DNA of 51,913 nt from Mycobacterium sp. 1100029.7 (GTDB taxonomy: Bacteria > Actinomycetota > Actinomycetes > Mycobacteriales > Mycobacteriaceae). Of this stretch, positions 16,565 to 27,747 are shown piece by piece. The stretch spans positions 1 to 51,913 of the forward strand of contig NZ_LZSC01000025.1 of assembly GCF_001665235.1 (NCBI RefSeq). Direction: 5' to 3'. The notes beneath the pieces were generated by a model. That model made no database searches. It saw only the letters and a list, made by a program, of their open reading frames with translations, and was not told the DNA's origin. A program made the translations under genes and the position numbers. Position 1 is the first letter of the stretch. Every line of letters starts with the position of its first letter.

Positions 16565-17895
16565 TCGGCGGATCGCGGTTAGCACTGACCGGCGCCAGCG
16601 TCGGTCTCATCTACGGGTACGACCTGTCGATCATCGCCGGCGCGCAGCTGTTCGTGACCCACGATTTCGGACTCACGACATCCCAGCAGGAACTGCTGAC
16701 GACGATGGTGGTGATCGGCCAGATCGCCGGGGCGCTGGGTGCCGGCGCGCTGGCCAATGCGATCGGCCGGAAGAAGTCGATCGTGCTGATCCTGGTCGCG
16801 TATGCGGCCTTCGCCCTGCTGGGCGCGTTCTCGGTGGCGCTGCCGATGCTGCTGGTGGCCCGACTGCTGCTGGGCCTGACCATCGGCGTGATGGTGGTGG
16901 TCGTTCCGGTGTACGTGGCCGAATCCGCTCCCGCGGCGGTGCGCGGAGCGCTGCTGACGACCTACCAACTGGCGATCGTCAGTGGCCTCATCGTCGGGTA
17001 CCTTGCCGGTTACCTGCTGGCCGATACGCACAGCTGGCGGTGCATGTTGGGGCTGGCCGCCGTACCCGCGATCCTGTTGCTGCCGTTGGCGATTCGACTA
17101 CCCGATACCGCCAGGTGGTACCTGCTGAAAGGGCGGGCCGACGAAGCCCGTCGCGCATTGCTGCGGGTAGAGCCCGCCGCGAACGCCGACGAGGAACTGG
17201 CCGAAATCCACCGCGCCCTCAGCGAGGAAAGTGGCGGCATCTCCGAGATGTTGCGCCCGCCGTACTTGAGGGCCACCATGTTCGTGATCACGCTCGGTTT
17301 TCTGCTCCAGATCACCGGCATCAACGCGATCATCTATTACAGCCCCCGGATATTCGAGGCGATGGGATTCACCGGAGATTTCGCGCTGCTGGCGCTGCCG
17401 GCACTGGTTCAGGTTGCCGGCCTGGCCGCGGTGGGCGCCGCGCTGACACTGGTGGACCGGGTAGGACGGCGGCCAATCCTGTTGTGCGGCATCGCGATGA
17501 TGATCGTTGCCGACATCGTGCTGGCGGCCGTGTTCGCCGGCGGCGTGGGCGGCGCGATTCTCGGCTTCGCCGGCATCGTGTTGTTCATCATCGGCTACAC
17601 CCTCGGTTTCGGCTCACTGGGCTGGGTGTACGCCAGCGAGAGCTTCCCGACGCGGCTGCGCTCGATCGGGTCGAGCACCATGCTCACCGCCAACCTGGTG
17701 GCCAACGCGATCGTCGCGGCCGTCTTCCTGACCATGCTGCATTCCCTCGGCGGCACAGGCACTTTCGCGGTGTTCGGGGCACTTGCCGTCATCGCGTTCG
17801 GCTTCGTCTACCGCTACGCACCGGAGACCAAGGGCCGCCAGCTCGAGGACATCAGGCACTTTTGGGAAAACGGTGGACGATGGGAGAACCCGTGA
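16561..17895 (+). CDS. sugI: MFS sugar transporter SugI
   Basis: A 444-residue major facilitator of the sugar porter family with twelve predicted membrane segments. Family motifs are IGRKKS after helix 2, [24 protein letters not shown] in the middle loop (VDRVGRRPI), and the closing YAPETKGR. It is the counterpart of Rv3331. The start is TTG at 16561, overlapping the dacB1 stop (TTGA); no independent ribosome site is evident. Its stop overlaps the nagA start (GTGA). The substrate is not known. The company of a peptidoglycan carboxypeptidase and GlcNAc-6-P deacetylase suggests an amino sugar or wall-derived sugar; this is inference. Confidence 0.93.
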   Translation: MIGGSRLALTGASVGLIYGYDLSIIAGAQLFVTHDFGLTTSQQELLTTMVVIGQIAGALGAGALANAIGRKKSIVLILVAYAAFALLGAFSVALPMLLVARLLLGLTIGVMVVVVPVYVAESAPAAVRGALLTTYQLAIVSGLIVGYLAGYLLADTHSWRCMLGLAAVPAILLLPLAIRLPDTARWYLLKGRADEARRALLRVEPAANADEELAEIHRALSEESGGISEMLRPPYLRATMFVITLGFLLQITGINAIIYYSPRIFEAMGFTGDFALLALPALVQVAGLAAVGAALTLVDRVGRRPILLCGIAMMIVADIVLAAVFAGGVGGAILGFAGIVLFIIGYTLGFGSLGWVYASESFPTRLRSIGSSTMLTANLVANAIVAAVFLTMLHSLGGTGTFAVFGALAVIAFGFVYRYAPETKGRQLEDIRHFWENGGRWENP

Positions 17896-19025
17896 CCTTG
17901 ATTCGCGCTGACGCCGTTGCCCTGCACGGTCAGATCTGCCGGCCCGGGTGGCTGCAGATCGACGGCGCACACATCCGCGCCTGCGGGGCCGGTGCACCAT
18001 CGGGCAAAGCCGACCGAGAGTTCCCGAATTCTCTTGTGGTGCCAGGGTTTATCGACATCCATGTGCACGGCGGCGGCGGAGCCTCCTACCTGGACGCCGA
18101 GGACATCGCCGACGCCGCGGCGTTCCACCAGCGACACGGCACCACCACGACGCTGGCCAGTTTGGTCACCGCCTCCCCCGATCAGCTGCTCGCCGGCGTT
18201 CGTGCGCTGGCCGACGCGACCCGAGCCGGAGTCGTGGCGGGCATCCACCTGGAGGGTCCGTGGCTGTCCGCGGCCCGGTGCGGCGCACACGACCCCACCC
18301 AGCTGCGCGATCCGGTCCCGGCCGAGATCGACGAGGTCCTGGCTGCCGGCGGGGGCGCCATCCGGATGGTCACATTGGCGCCCGAACGCCGTGGCAGCAC
18401 CGAAGCAATCCGGCGTCTCGTGGACGCGGGTGTGGTTGTCGCCGTGGGGCATACCGCCGCGAGCTACGAGCAGGCCCAACAGGCGATCGCCCTGGGCGCG
18501 ACGGTCGGCACGCATCTGTTCAACGCGATGCCGCCGCTGCATCACCGCGACCCGGGGCCCGCGCTGGCGCTGCTGGAACACCCCGACGTCACCGTCGAGT
18601 TGATCGCCGACGGCGTGCACATGCACCCCTCGATGGTGCGCGCGGCCGTACAGGTGGCCGGGCCGGACCGGGTGGCGCTGATCACCGACGCAATCGCCGC
18701 GGCCGGGTGTGCGGACGGATCGTATCGGCTGGGTACGGTGCCGATCGACGTGGAATCCGGGGTGGCCCGGGTGAGCTCGACGTCGACGATCGCCGGCAGC
18801 ACCGCCACGATGGATCACATCTTCCGCACGGTCGCCGCACTCGACACCGATACCGATACCGATGCCGCGCTGGCCGCCGCGGTGCGGATGACCTCGGCGA
18901 CACCCGCGCGGGCACTCGGCCTCGAGCAGGTGGGCGCGCTGCGTGACGGCTACGACGCCAATCTTGTTGTGCTGGACGCGGACCTGAACGTCACGGCAGT
19001 GATGGTGCGGGGCGACTGGCGCTAA
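17892..19025 (+). CDS. nagA: N-acetylglucosamine-6-phosphate deacetylase
   Basis: A 377-residue amidohydrolase that converts GlcNAc-6-P to glucosamine-6-P and acetate. Metal and catalytic motifs are H57 and H59 in DIHVHGGGG, HLEGPWLS, VGHTAASYE, GTHLFNAM and the Asp in LITDAIAAAG. I choose GTG at 17892, which gives [13 protein letters not shown], overlaps the sugI stop as GTGA and has GGGAG at 17882-17886; an ATG 12 bases upstream is possible. It matches Rv3332. A short hexanucleotide repeat near 18845-18865 encodes alternating Asp-Thr. It probably funnels recycled wall amino sugar back to metabolism. Confidence 0.95.
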   Translation: MTLIRADAVALHGQICRPGWLQIDGAHIRACGAGAPSGKADREFPNSLVVPGFIDIHVHGGGGASYLDAEDIADAAAFHQRHGTTTTLASLVTASPDQLLAGVRALADATRAGVVAGIHLEGPWLSAARCGAHDPTQLRDPVPAEIDEVLAAGGGAIRMVTLAPERRGSTEAIRRLVDAGVVVAVGHTAASYEQAQQAIALGATVGTHLFNAMPPLHHRDPGPALALLEHPDVTVELIADGVHMHPSMVRAAVQVAGPDRVALITDAIAAAGCADGSYRLGTVPIDVESGVARVSSTSTIAGSTATMDHIFRTVAALDTDTDTDAALAAAVRMTSATPARALGLEQVGALRDGYDANLVVLDADLNVTAVMVRGDWR

Positions 19026-20050
19026 CGCAGCCAGCGGGTCAGCCGCGAAAAGGTCCAGGCGCCAACGGCTCCCATTGCCATCGCGGTCAGCGTCTGACGA
19101 GTGCTGATCCCCTCGTCCAGCAGCACCCGCGGCGCGATGATCGCCGGCGCCGGTGGCGGGGAATGCTTACGGCGCGGGTCGCCGGAAAGCGTAGCGGCCC
19201 AGGCGGTGGCGAAGAGCACCAGATACGCGGTGATATAGGAGAACACCATCAGACCCAGCACCGGGCCGAAGGTGGCGCCCGCCGGGCTGCGCAACACCAC
19301 CCGCAGATAAATCGAGCCGACCTGCTTGAACGCCTCGAAGCCGATGGCGGCCAGCAGCCCGGCCCGTGCCGAGTCGACCAGGTTGACCCGGTGTCGCGGC
19401 AGCCGACCGATCATCCAGGTGAACAACATCCACGACACCAGCAGCGACACCAGGATCGAGACGCCCCTGAAGATCTCGCCGAACACCGAAAAATTCGGTA
19501 TGCCAATCCATTTCAACACCGCGCGCATCGGCGTCGCATGCCCCATCGCGGTGAGCACCAGGGTGGCGACGATGACTGTGAACGTCCCGACCATCGCGCC
19601 CAGATCGGACAGTTTGTTACGTACGAAGCCCGCCGACACGATCGGCTCGTCCCACCACATCTCGGTGACCGCTCCGCGCATATGGGACATCCAGCCCAGC
19701 CCCGCCCAGGCCGCGGTGGCCAGGCCGATGGTGCCGACCGAGGTGCGCGCGTCGATCGCCGATTTCATCAGATCGACCAGTTGCTGCCCGAGTGCGCCCG
19801 AGAAGGTGTCGCGGATGTGAGCTTCGATGGTCCCGAGCAGCGGCGGGTCACGAGATAGCACGAATCCGACGACCGCGAAAGTGACCATCAGCAAAGGAAA
19901 TAGCGCGAAGATCGTGTAGTAGGTCAGACCGGCGGCCAGGAAGCCGCCATTGCGCGCGTCGAAATGGGTGTAGGCGCGAATGACGTGGTCGAGCCAGTCG
20001 AACCGGGCCCGCAACCGGTCAAGGATTCCTGGCTTGGCCGGCTCGCTCAT
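19022..20050 (-). CDS. YihY/BrkB-family inner membrane protein
   Basis: A 342-residue protein with about six transmembrane segments. The family opening AAGLTYYTIFALFPLL and the later GLLAAIGFEAFKQVGSIYL and YITAYLVLFATAWAA are clear. The family was once called ribonuclease BN by mistake; its true function is not settled. A soluble tail ends in a further hydrophobic stretch. It corresponds to Rv3335c. The ATG at 20050 lies 10 bp after the trpS stop, so it is likely expressed with trpS. Its end overlaps the convergent nagA by 4 bp. Confidence 0.9.
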   Translation of the reverse strand: MSEPAKPGILDRLRARFDWLDHVIRAYTHFDARNGGFLAAGLTYYTIFALFPLLMVTFAVVGFVLSRDPPLLGTIEAHIRDTFSGALGQQLVDLMKSAIDARTSVGTIGLATAAWAGLGWMSHMRGAVTEMWWDEPIVSAGFVRNKLSDLGAMVGTFTVIVATLVLTAMGHATPMRAVLKWIGIPNFSVFGEIFRGVSILVSLLVSWMLFTWMIGRLPRHRVNLVDSARAGLLAAIGFEAFKQVGSIYLRVVLRSPAGATFGPVLGLMVFSYITAYLVLFATAWAATLSGDPRRKHSPPPAPAIIAPRVLLDEGISTRQTLTAMAMGAVGAWTFSRLTRWLR

Positions 20051-20060
20051 GGTGAACGCT

Positions 20061-21095
<1,035 letters not shown>

Positions 21096-21127
21096 TCACG
21101 CGCGGCTGCCGCGACGCGCCCTTGCTT

Positions 21128-21155
21128 GCGGTACCGGCGGTACCGCCTTTAATGT
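21128..21155 (+). promoter_or_regulatory. Perfect 19-bp palindrome and leaderless promoter of the hydrolase
   Basis: GCGGTACCG-G-CGGTACCGC at 21128-21146 is a perfect inverted repeat with 9-bp arms. Four bases later comes a TAATGT -10 box (21150-21155), then 7 bases and the ATG at 21163. The palindrome covers the expected -35 region, the position of a repressor operator. Confidence 0.7.
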
Positions 21156-21162
21156 CGGCTAC

Positions 21163-22005
21163 ATGACCACTCGCGCGCCGATTCACGTGGGTTCCGGGGA
21201 GCCGGTCCTGATGCTGCACGGGTTCTTGATGTCCCAGACGGTGTGGGAGCCGGTCGCACCGCGGCTGGCCGAAACCGGCCGCTTCGAGGTATTCGCCCCC
21301 ACGATGGCCGGGCACAACGGCGGACCGTACGCGGGAACCTGGCTGCTGAGCTCCTCGGTACTGGCCGACCATGTCGAGCGCCAGCTCGACGAGCTGGGTT
21401 GGGAAACCGCCCACATGGTGGGTAACTCGCTGGGTGGCTGGGTCGCTTTCGAGCTGGAGCGGCGTGGCCGGGCGCGCAGTGTGACCGGGATCGGCGCGGC
21501 GGGCGGCTGGACGCGGTGGAGCCCGGTCAAATTCGAGGTCATCAGCAAGTTCATCGCGGGCATGCCGATGCTGGCGCTGGCCCGCCTGTTCGGCCAGCGC
21601 ACCCTACAGCTGCCGTTGAGCCGCCGACTGGCCACCCTGCCGCTGACGGCGACGCCGAACGGCATCAGCGAGACCCAGCTGTCGGGCGTGGTCGACGACG
21701 CCGCGCATTGCCCCGCGTACTTCCAGCTGCTCGTCAAGTCGCTGCTGGATCCCGGCCTGCTGCAGTTGGCCGACACCGCGGTGCCGGTCCAGCTGGTGCT
21801 GTGCGAGAAGGACCGGGTGGTGCCCGCGAGCAGGTTCTACCGGCATTTCACGAAGTTCCTGCCCGCCGGAACGAGGCTCACCGAGCTCGAGGGTGTCGGC
21901 CACGTGCCGATGTTCGAGGCGCCCGAACGGGTGGCCGACGTCATCGCTGACTTCATCGACGACTGCACCCGTCCGGCGCGGATCGTCGATCCGACGGCGA
22001 GCTAG
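21163..22005 (+). CDS. Alpha/beta hydrolase
   Basis: A 280-residue alpha/beta-hydrolase fold enzyme. The nucleophile is S89 in VGNSLGGW, the acid is probably D217 in CEKDRVV, and the base is H247 in GVGHVPMF. The oxyanion region is LHGFLM. Substrate unknown; esters or other small lipophilic compounds are typical. In M. tuberculosis the equivalent locus is, as I recall, split into Rv3337 and Rv3338; here the reading frame is whole. Translation probably starts on a leaderless mRNA at 21163. It ends 6 bp before the convergent isocitrate dehydrogenase. Confidence 0.88.
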   Translation: MTTRAPIHVGSGEPVLMLHGFLMSQTVWEPVAPRLAETGRFEVFAPTMAGHNGGPYAGTWLLSSSVLADHVERQLDELGWETAHMVGNSLGGWVAFELERRGRARSVTGIGAAGGWTRWSPVKFEVISKFIAGMPMLALARLFGQRTLQLPLSRRLATLPLTATPNGISETQLSGVVDDAAHCPAYFQLLVKSLLDPGLLQLADTAVPVQLVLCEKDRVVPASRFYRHFTKFLPAGTRLTELEGVGHVPMFEAPERVADVIADFIDDCTRPARIVDPTAS

Positions 22006-22011
22006 CCGCCC

Positions 22012-24243
<2,232 letters not shown>

Positions 24244-24329
24244 GGTCCATCTCCCGACGTTGTTTATGGGGGGTCTCAGCGTTCTTGTTGCCACGTTATC
24301 AAGCAGCAGTTAGCACGGCGTCGGCACAG

Positions 24330-24335
24330 TAAGAT
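24330..24335 (+). promoter_or_regulatory. -10 box for the SAM-IV riboswitch transcript
   Basis: TAAGAT fits TANNNT and lies 12 bases before the first base of helix P1 (24348), putting the transcript start close to 24342. An overlapping TAGTCT at 24335-24340 is an alternative. No clear -35 is seen. The icd2 leader occupies the other side of this spacer. Confidence 0.45.
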
Positions 24336-24347
24336 AGTCTTCGTATT

Positions 24348-24469
24348 GGTCATGAGTGCCAGCATCAAGCCCCGGCTTGCTGGCCGGCAACCCTCCAACC
24401 GCGGTGGGGTGCCCCGGGTGATGACCAGGTTGAGTAGCCATAGCACCGGCTATCCGGCAAGCGCGGGTC
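24348..24469 (+). promoter_or_regulatory. SAM-IV riboswitch aptamer
   Basis: The sequence closely matches the M. tuberculosis SAM-IV riboswitch. P1 is GGTCAT (24348-24353) with ATGACC (24421-24426). The P3 loop CCGCG (24399-24403) can pair with CGCGG (24462-24466), the expected pseudoknot. The 3' side contains the P5-like hairpin GTAGCC...GGCTAT (about 24434-24453). The RNA binds S-adenosylmethionine and turns down methionine synthesis genes, here metY-metX. Confidence 0.93.
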
Positions 24470-24500
24470 CGCCATGACGGGCCCCTAGCCAGACAGGGGA
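24465..24500 (+). promoter_or_regulatory. Expression platform: Shine-Dalgarno-sequestering hairpin
   Basis: CCCCT (24482-24486) can pair with AGGGG (24495-24499), which is the metY ribosome site (AGGGGA, 8 bases from the ATG). A competing helix pairs GGGTCC (24465-24470) with GGGCCC (24479-24484), using the same C bases and also two G bases of the aptamer pseudoknot. This predicts control of translation: with SAM the pseudoknot forms, the competing helix is lost and the ribosome site is hidden. Confidence 0.65.
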
Positions 24501-24508
24501 AGCTTTCC

Positions 24509-25855
24509 ATGAGCGACGACAACAACGATCCGAGTGCGAATTGGTCCTTCGAGACCAAACAGGTGCACGCGGGCCAGCAACCGGACGCGGCCACGCACGC
24601 CCGGGCCCTGCCGATTTACCAGACCACGTCATACGTCTTCGACGACACTGCTCACGCCGCGGCCCTGTTCGGGCTGGAGGTGCCGGGCAACATCTACACC
24701 CGGATCGGCAACCCGACCACCGACGTCGTCGAGCAACGGATCGCCGCGCTCGAGGGCGGCGTCGCCGCGCTGTTTCTGAGCTCCGGCCAGGCCGCTGAGA
24801 CATTCGCCATACTGAACCTCGCCTGTGCCGGGGATCACATCGTCTCGAGCCCGCGCCTCTACGGCGGGACGTACAACCTGTTCCACTACTCGCTGGCCAA
24901 GTTGGGTATCGAGGTCAGCTTCGTCGAGGACCCCGACGACCTGGACTCGTGGCAGTCCGCCGTGCGGCCCAACACCAAGGCGTTCTTCGCCGAGACAATC
25001 TCCAACCCGCAGATCGACATCCTGGACGTCCCCGGAGTCTCCGGGGTTGCGCACGCCAACGGCATACCGCTGATCGTCGACAACACGATCGCGACGCCGT
25101 ACCTGATTCAGCCGTTCGCGCTCGGCGCCGACATCGTGGTGCACTCGGCCACCAAGTACCTGGGCGGCCACGGCTCCGCGATCGCCGGCGTGATCGTCGA
25201 CGGCGGCACCTTCGACTGGACGCAGGGCCGCTTCCCCGGCTTCACCACACCCGACCCCAGTTACCACGGCGTGGTCTTCGCCGAGCTGGGACCACCGGCG
25301 TACGCACTCAAGGCCCGCGTGCAGTTGTTGCGTGACCTCGGATCGGCGGCCTCTCCGTTCAACGCGTTCCTGGTAGCCCAGGGCCTGGAGACGCTGAGCC
25401 TGCGGATCGAGCGCCACGTCGCCAATGCCCAACGGGTCGCGGAATTCCTCGAGGGTCGCCGAGACTCTGATCAAGGCGTTTTGTCCGTGAACTACGCGGG
25501 ACTGCCCAGCTCGCCGTGGTACGAGCTGGGAAAGAAGCTGGCGCCCAAGGGAACCGGGGCGGTGTTGGCATTCGAGTTGGCCGGTGGCATCGAAGCCGGC
25601 CGGGCGTTCGTGAACGCGCTGCAACTGCACAGCCATGTCGCCAACATCGGGGACGTGCGCTCACTGGTGATTCACCCCGCATCGACCACCCACGCGCAGT
25701 TGAGCCCCGCCGAGCAGCTGAGCACCGGGGTGACGCCGGGACTGGTGCGCCTCGCCGTGGGCATCGAGAACATCGACGACATCCTGGCCGACCTCGAGCT
25801 GGGCTTCGCCGCGGTCTCGAAGAGCTCCGACCCACAGTCCGTGGCCGCCTTCTGA
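24509..25855 (+). CDS. metY: O-acetylhomoserine sulfhydrylase
   Basis: A 448-residue PLP enzyme of the Cys/Met metabolism family, called metC (Rv3340) in M. tuberculosis. It joins O-acetylhomoserine and sulfide to homocysteine. The PLP lysine is K216 in HSATKYLGGHG. Other marks are the N-terminal YQTTSYVFDD, SSGQAAETFAIL and VDNTIATPYL, and the tail ASTTHAQLSPAEQ. The ATG at 24509 follows an AGGGGA ribosome site that can be hidden by the riboswitch platform. metX follows after 21 bp and makes its substrate. Confidence 0.95.
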   Translation: MSDDNNDPSANWSFETKQVHAGQQPDAATHARALPIYQTTSYVFDDTAHAAALFGLEVPGNIYTRIGNPTTDVVEQRIAALEGGVAALFLSSGQAAETFAILNLACAGDHIVSSPRLYGGTYNLFHYSLAKLGIEVSFVEDPDDLDSWQSAVRPNTKAFFAETISNPQIDILDVPGVSGVAHANGIPLIVDNTIATPYLIQPFALGADIVVHSATKYLGGHGSAIAGVIVDGGTFDWTQGRFPGFTTPDPSYHGVVFAELGPPAYALKARVQLLRDLGSAASPFNAFLVAQGLETLSLRIERHVANAQRVAEFLEGRRDSDQGVLSVNYAGLPSSPWYELGKKLAPKGTGAVLAFELAGGIEAGRAFVNALQLHSHVANIGDVRSLVIHPASTTHAQLSPAEQLSTGVTPGLVRLAVGIENIDDILADLELGFAAVSKSSDPQSVAAF

Positions 25856-25876
25856 GGGACCGGAGAGAACAACCCC

Positions 25877-27016
25877 ATGACGATTTCCGAAGTCCCCACC
25901 CAAACGTTGCCCGCTGAAGGCGAGGTCGGCCTGGTCGACATCGGCTCGCTGACCACCGAAAGCGGCGCCGTCATCGACAACGTGACCATCGCCGTGCAGC
26001 GCTGGGGCGCGCTGTCCCCGAACCGCGACAACGTCGTGGTGGTCCTGCATGCGTTGACCGGCGATTCCCACATCACCGGCCCGGCCGGCCCCGGTCATCC
26101 CACGCCCGGCTGGTGGGACGGCATCGCGGGGCCGGGTGCGCCGATCGACACCACTCGATGGTGTGCGGTGGCCACCAACGTGCTGGGCGGTTGCCGTGGC
26201 TCCACCGGGCCGAGTTCGCTTGCCCGCGACGGCAAGCCGTGGGGTTCGCGGTTCCCGTTGATCACCGTGCGTGACCAGGTGGAGGCCGACATCGCCGCGC
26301 TGGACGCGCTGGGCATCAGTCAGGTCGCGGCCGTCGTCGGTGGATCCATGGGCGGCGCAAGGGCTTTGGAGTGGATGGTCGGCCATCCGGAGCGGGTACG
26401 GGCCGGATTGCTGCTGGCCGTGGGCGCACGCGCCACCGCCGACCAGATCGGCACCCAGACCACCCAGATCGCGGCCATCAAGGCCGACCCGAACTGGCAG
26501 GGCGGCGACTACCACGGCACCGGGCGCACCCCGGATGCGGGTCTGACGATCGCTCGCCGCTTCGCTCATCTGACCTACCGCGGTGAGGTCGAGCTCGACA
26601 CCAGGTTCGGCAACCAGAGCCAGACAGACGAGGACCCGTCAGGTGGCGGGCGCTACGCGGTGCAGAGCTATCTGGAACACCAGGGTGAAAAGATCTTGGC
26701 CCGTTTCGATGCCGGCAGTTACGTGATCCTGACCGAGACCTTGAACAGCCATGACGTCGGCCGCGGCCGCGGCGGGGTGGCCCAGGCGCTGAGCAGGTGC
26801 CCGGTACCGGCCGTGGTCGGTGGCATCACCTCCGACCGGCTCTACCCGCTGCGGCTGCAGCAGGAGATGGCCGAGTTGCTGCCGGGCTGCAGCGAGCTTC
26901 AGGTTGTCGACTCGGTCTGCGGGCATGACGGCTTTCTGGTGGAGACCGAGGCGGTCGGTGAATTGATCCGCAAGACACTGGATTTGGCTGCGGACGAAGG
27001 TGCGTGTCGGCGGTGA
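25877..27016 (+). CDS. metX: Homoserine O-acetyltransferase
   Basis: A 379-residue alpha/beta-hydrolase-fold enzyme that transfers acetyl from acetyl-CoA to homoserine, the first dedicated step of methionine synthesis. The nucleophile is S157 in [14 protein letters not shown]. The C-terminal [11 protein letters not shown] contains the His of the triad. The [26 protein letters not shown] segment is typical of the family. It matches Rv3341 (metA there). A GGAGAG ribosome site precedes the ATG. It shares the SAM-IV controlled transcript with metY, and its end overlaps the methyltransferase start. Confidence 0.96.
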   Translation: MTISEVPTQTLPAEGEVGLVDIGSLTTESGAVIDNVTIAVQRWGALSPNRDNVVVVLHALTGDSHITGPAGPGHPTPGWWDGIAGPGAPIDTTRWCAVATNVLGGCRGSTGPSSLARDGKPWGSRFPLITVRDQVEADIAALDALGISQVAAVVGGSMGGARALEWMVGHPERVRAGLLLAVGARATADQIGTQTTQIAAIKADPNWQGGDYHGTGRTPDAGLTIARRFAHLTYRGEVELDTRFGNQSQTDEDPSGGGRYAVQSYLEHQGEKILARFDAGSYVILTETLNSHDVGRGRGGVAQALSRCPVPAVVGGITSDRLYPLRLQQEMAELLPGCSELQVVDSVCGHDGFLVETEAVGELIRKTLDLAADEGACRR

Positions 27017-27747
27017 CCCGCTCTCGGCACGACCGCTCGCTGTCATTCGGTTCGGCCGCCGCAGCCTACGAGCGAGGACGCCCGTCGTATCCGCCCGAGG
27101 CGATCGACTGGTTGTTGCCGCGGGGCGCCCGCCAGGTGCTGGATTTGGGTGCGGGGACCGGCAAGCTGACGACTCGGCTGGTGGAACGGGGCCTGGAGGT
27201 GGTTGCCGTGGACCCGATTCCGGACATGCTCGAGGTGCTCAGCGCGTCGCTTCCGGAGACACGTGCGCTGCTGGGCACCGCGGAAGAGATTCCGTTGGAG
27301 GACAACAGCGTTGACGCGGTGCTGGTCGCCCAAGCCTGGCACTGGGTGGATCCCGAACGTGCGATTCCCGAAGTGGCTCGGGTGTTGCGACCCGGCGGCC
27401 GGCTCGGGCTGGTGTGGAACACCCGTGACGAGCGCCTCGGTTGGGTGCGTGAGCTCGGCCAGATCATCGGCAGCGACGGCGACGGCGGGCGCTTCGACGT
27501 GACGCTGCCGGCGCCGTTCGCCGAGCGCGAGCGGCATCAGGTCGAGTGGACGAATTACCTGACGCCGCAAGCGTTGATCGATTTGGTGGCGTCACGCAGC
27601 TACTGCATCACGTCGCCGACCGAGGTGCGCACCCAAACCCTGGAGCAGGTGCGCAATCTGTTGGCCACCCATCCCGCCCTGGCGAATTCGAATGGGCTGG
27701 CGATGCCTTACGTCACCGTGTGCATCCGGGCGACGCTGGACGCCTGA
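27004..27747 (+). CDS. Class I SAM-dependent methyltransferase
   Basis: A 247-residue methyltransferase corresponding to Rv3342. Motif I is [15 protein letters not shown], followed by [11 protein letters not shown] and the [13 protein letters not shown] strand. The substrate is unknown. The start may be GTG at 27004 or GTG at 27013; the second would overlap the metX stop as GTGA, the linkage used repeatedly in this window. Placement behind metY-metX in a SAM-sensing operon suggests a link to SAM use. The 3' end overlaps the convergent KimA-like gene by 40 bp. Confidence 0.9.
   Translation: MSAVTRSRHDRSLSFGSAAAAYERGRPSYPPEAIDWLLPRGARQVLDLGAGTGKLTTRLVERGLEVVAVDPIPDMLEVLSASLPETRALLGTAEEIPLEDNSVDAVLVAQAWHWVDPERAIPEVARVLRPGGRLGLVWNTRDERLGWVRELGQIIGSDGDGGRFDVTLPAPFAERERHQVEWTNYLTPQALIDLVASRSYCITSPTEVRTQTLEQVRNLLATHPALANSNGLAMPYVTVCIRATLDA

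Noticed and set aside
17040..19025. 661-residue reading of nagA with a long N-terminal extension
   Set aside because: The first 280 or so residues are an out-of-frame reading of sugI; the true start is GTG 17892.
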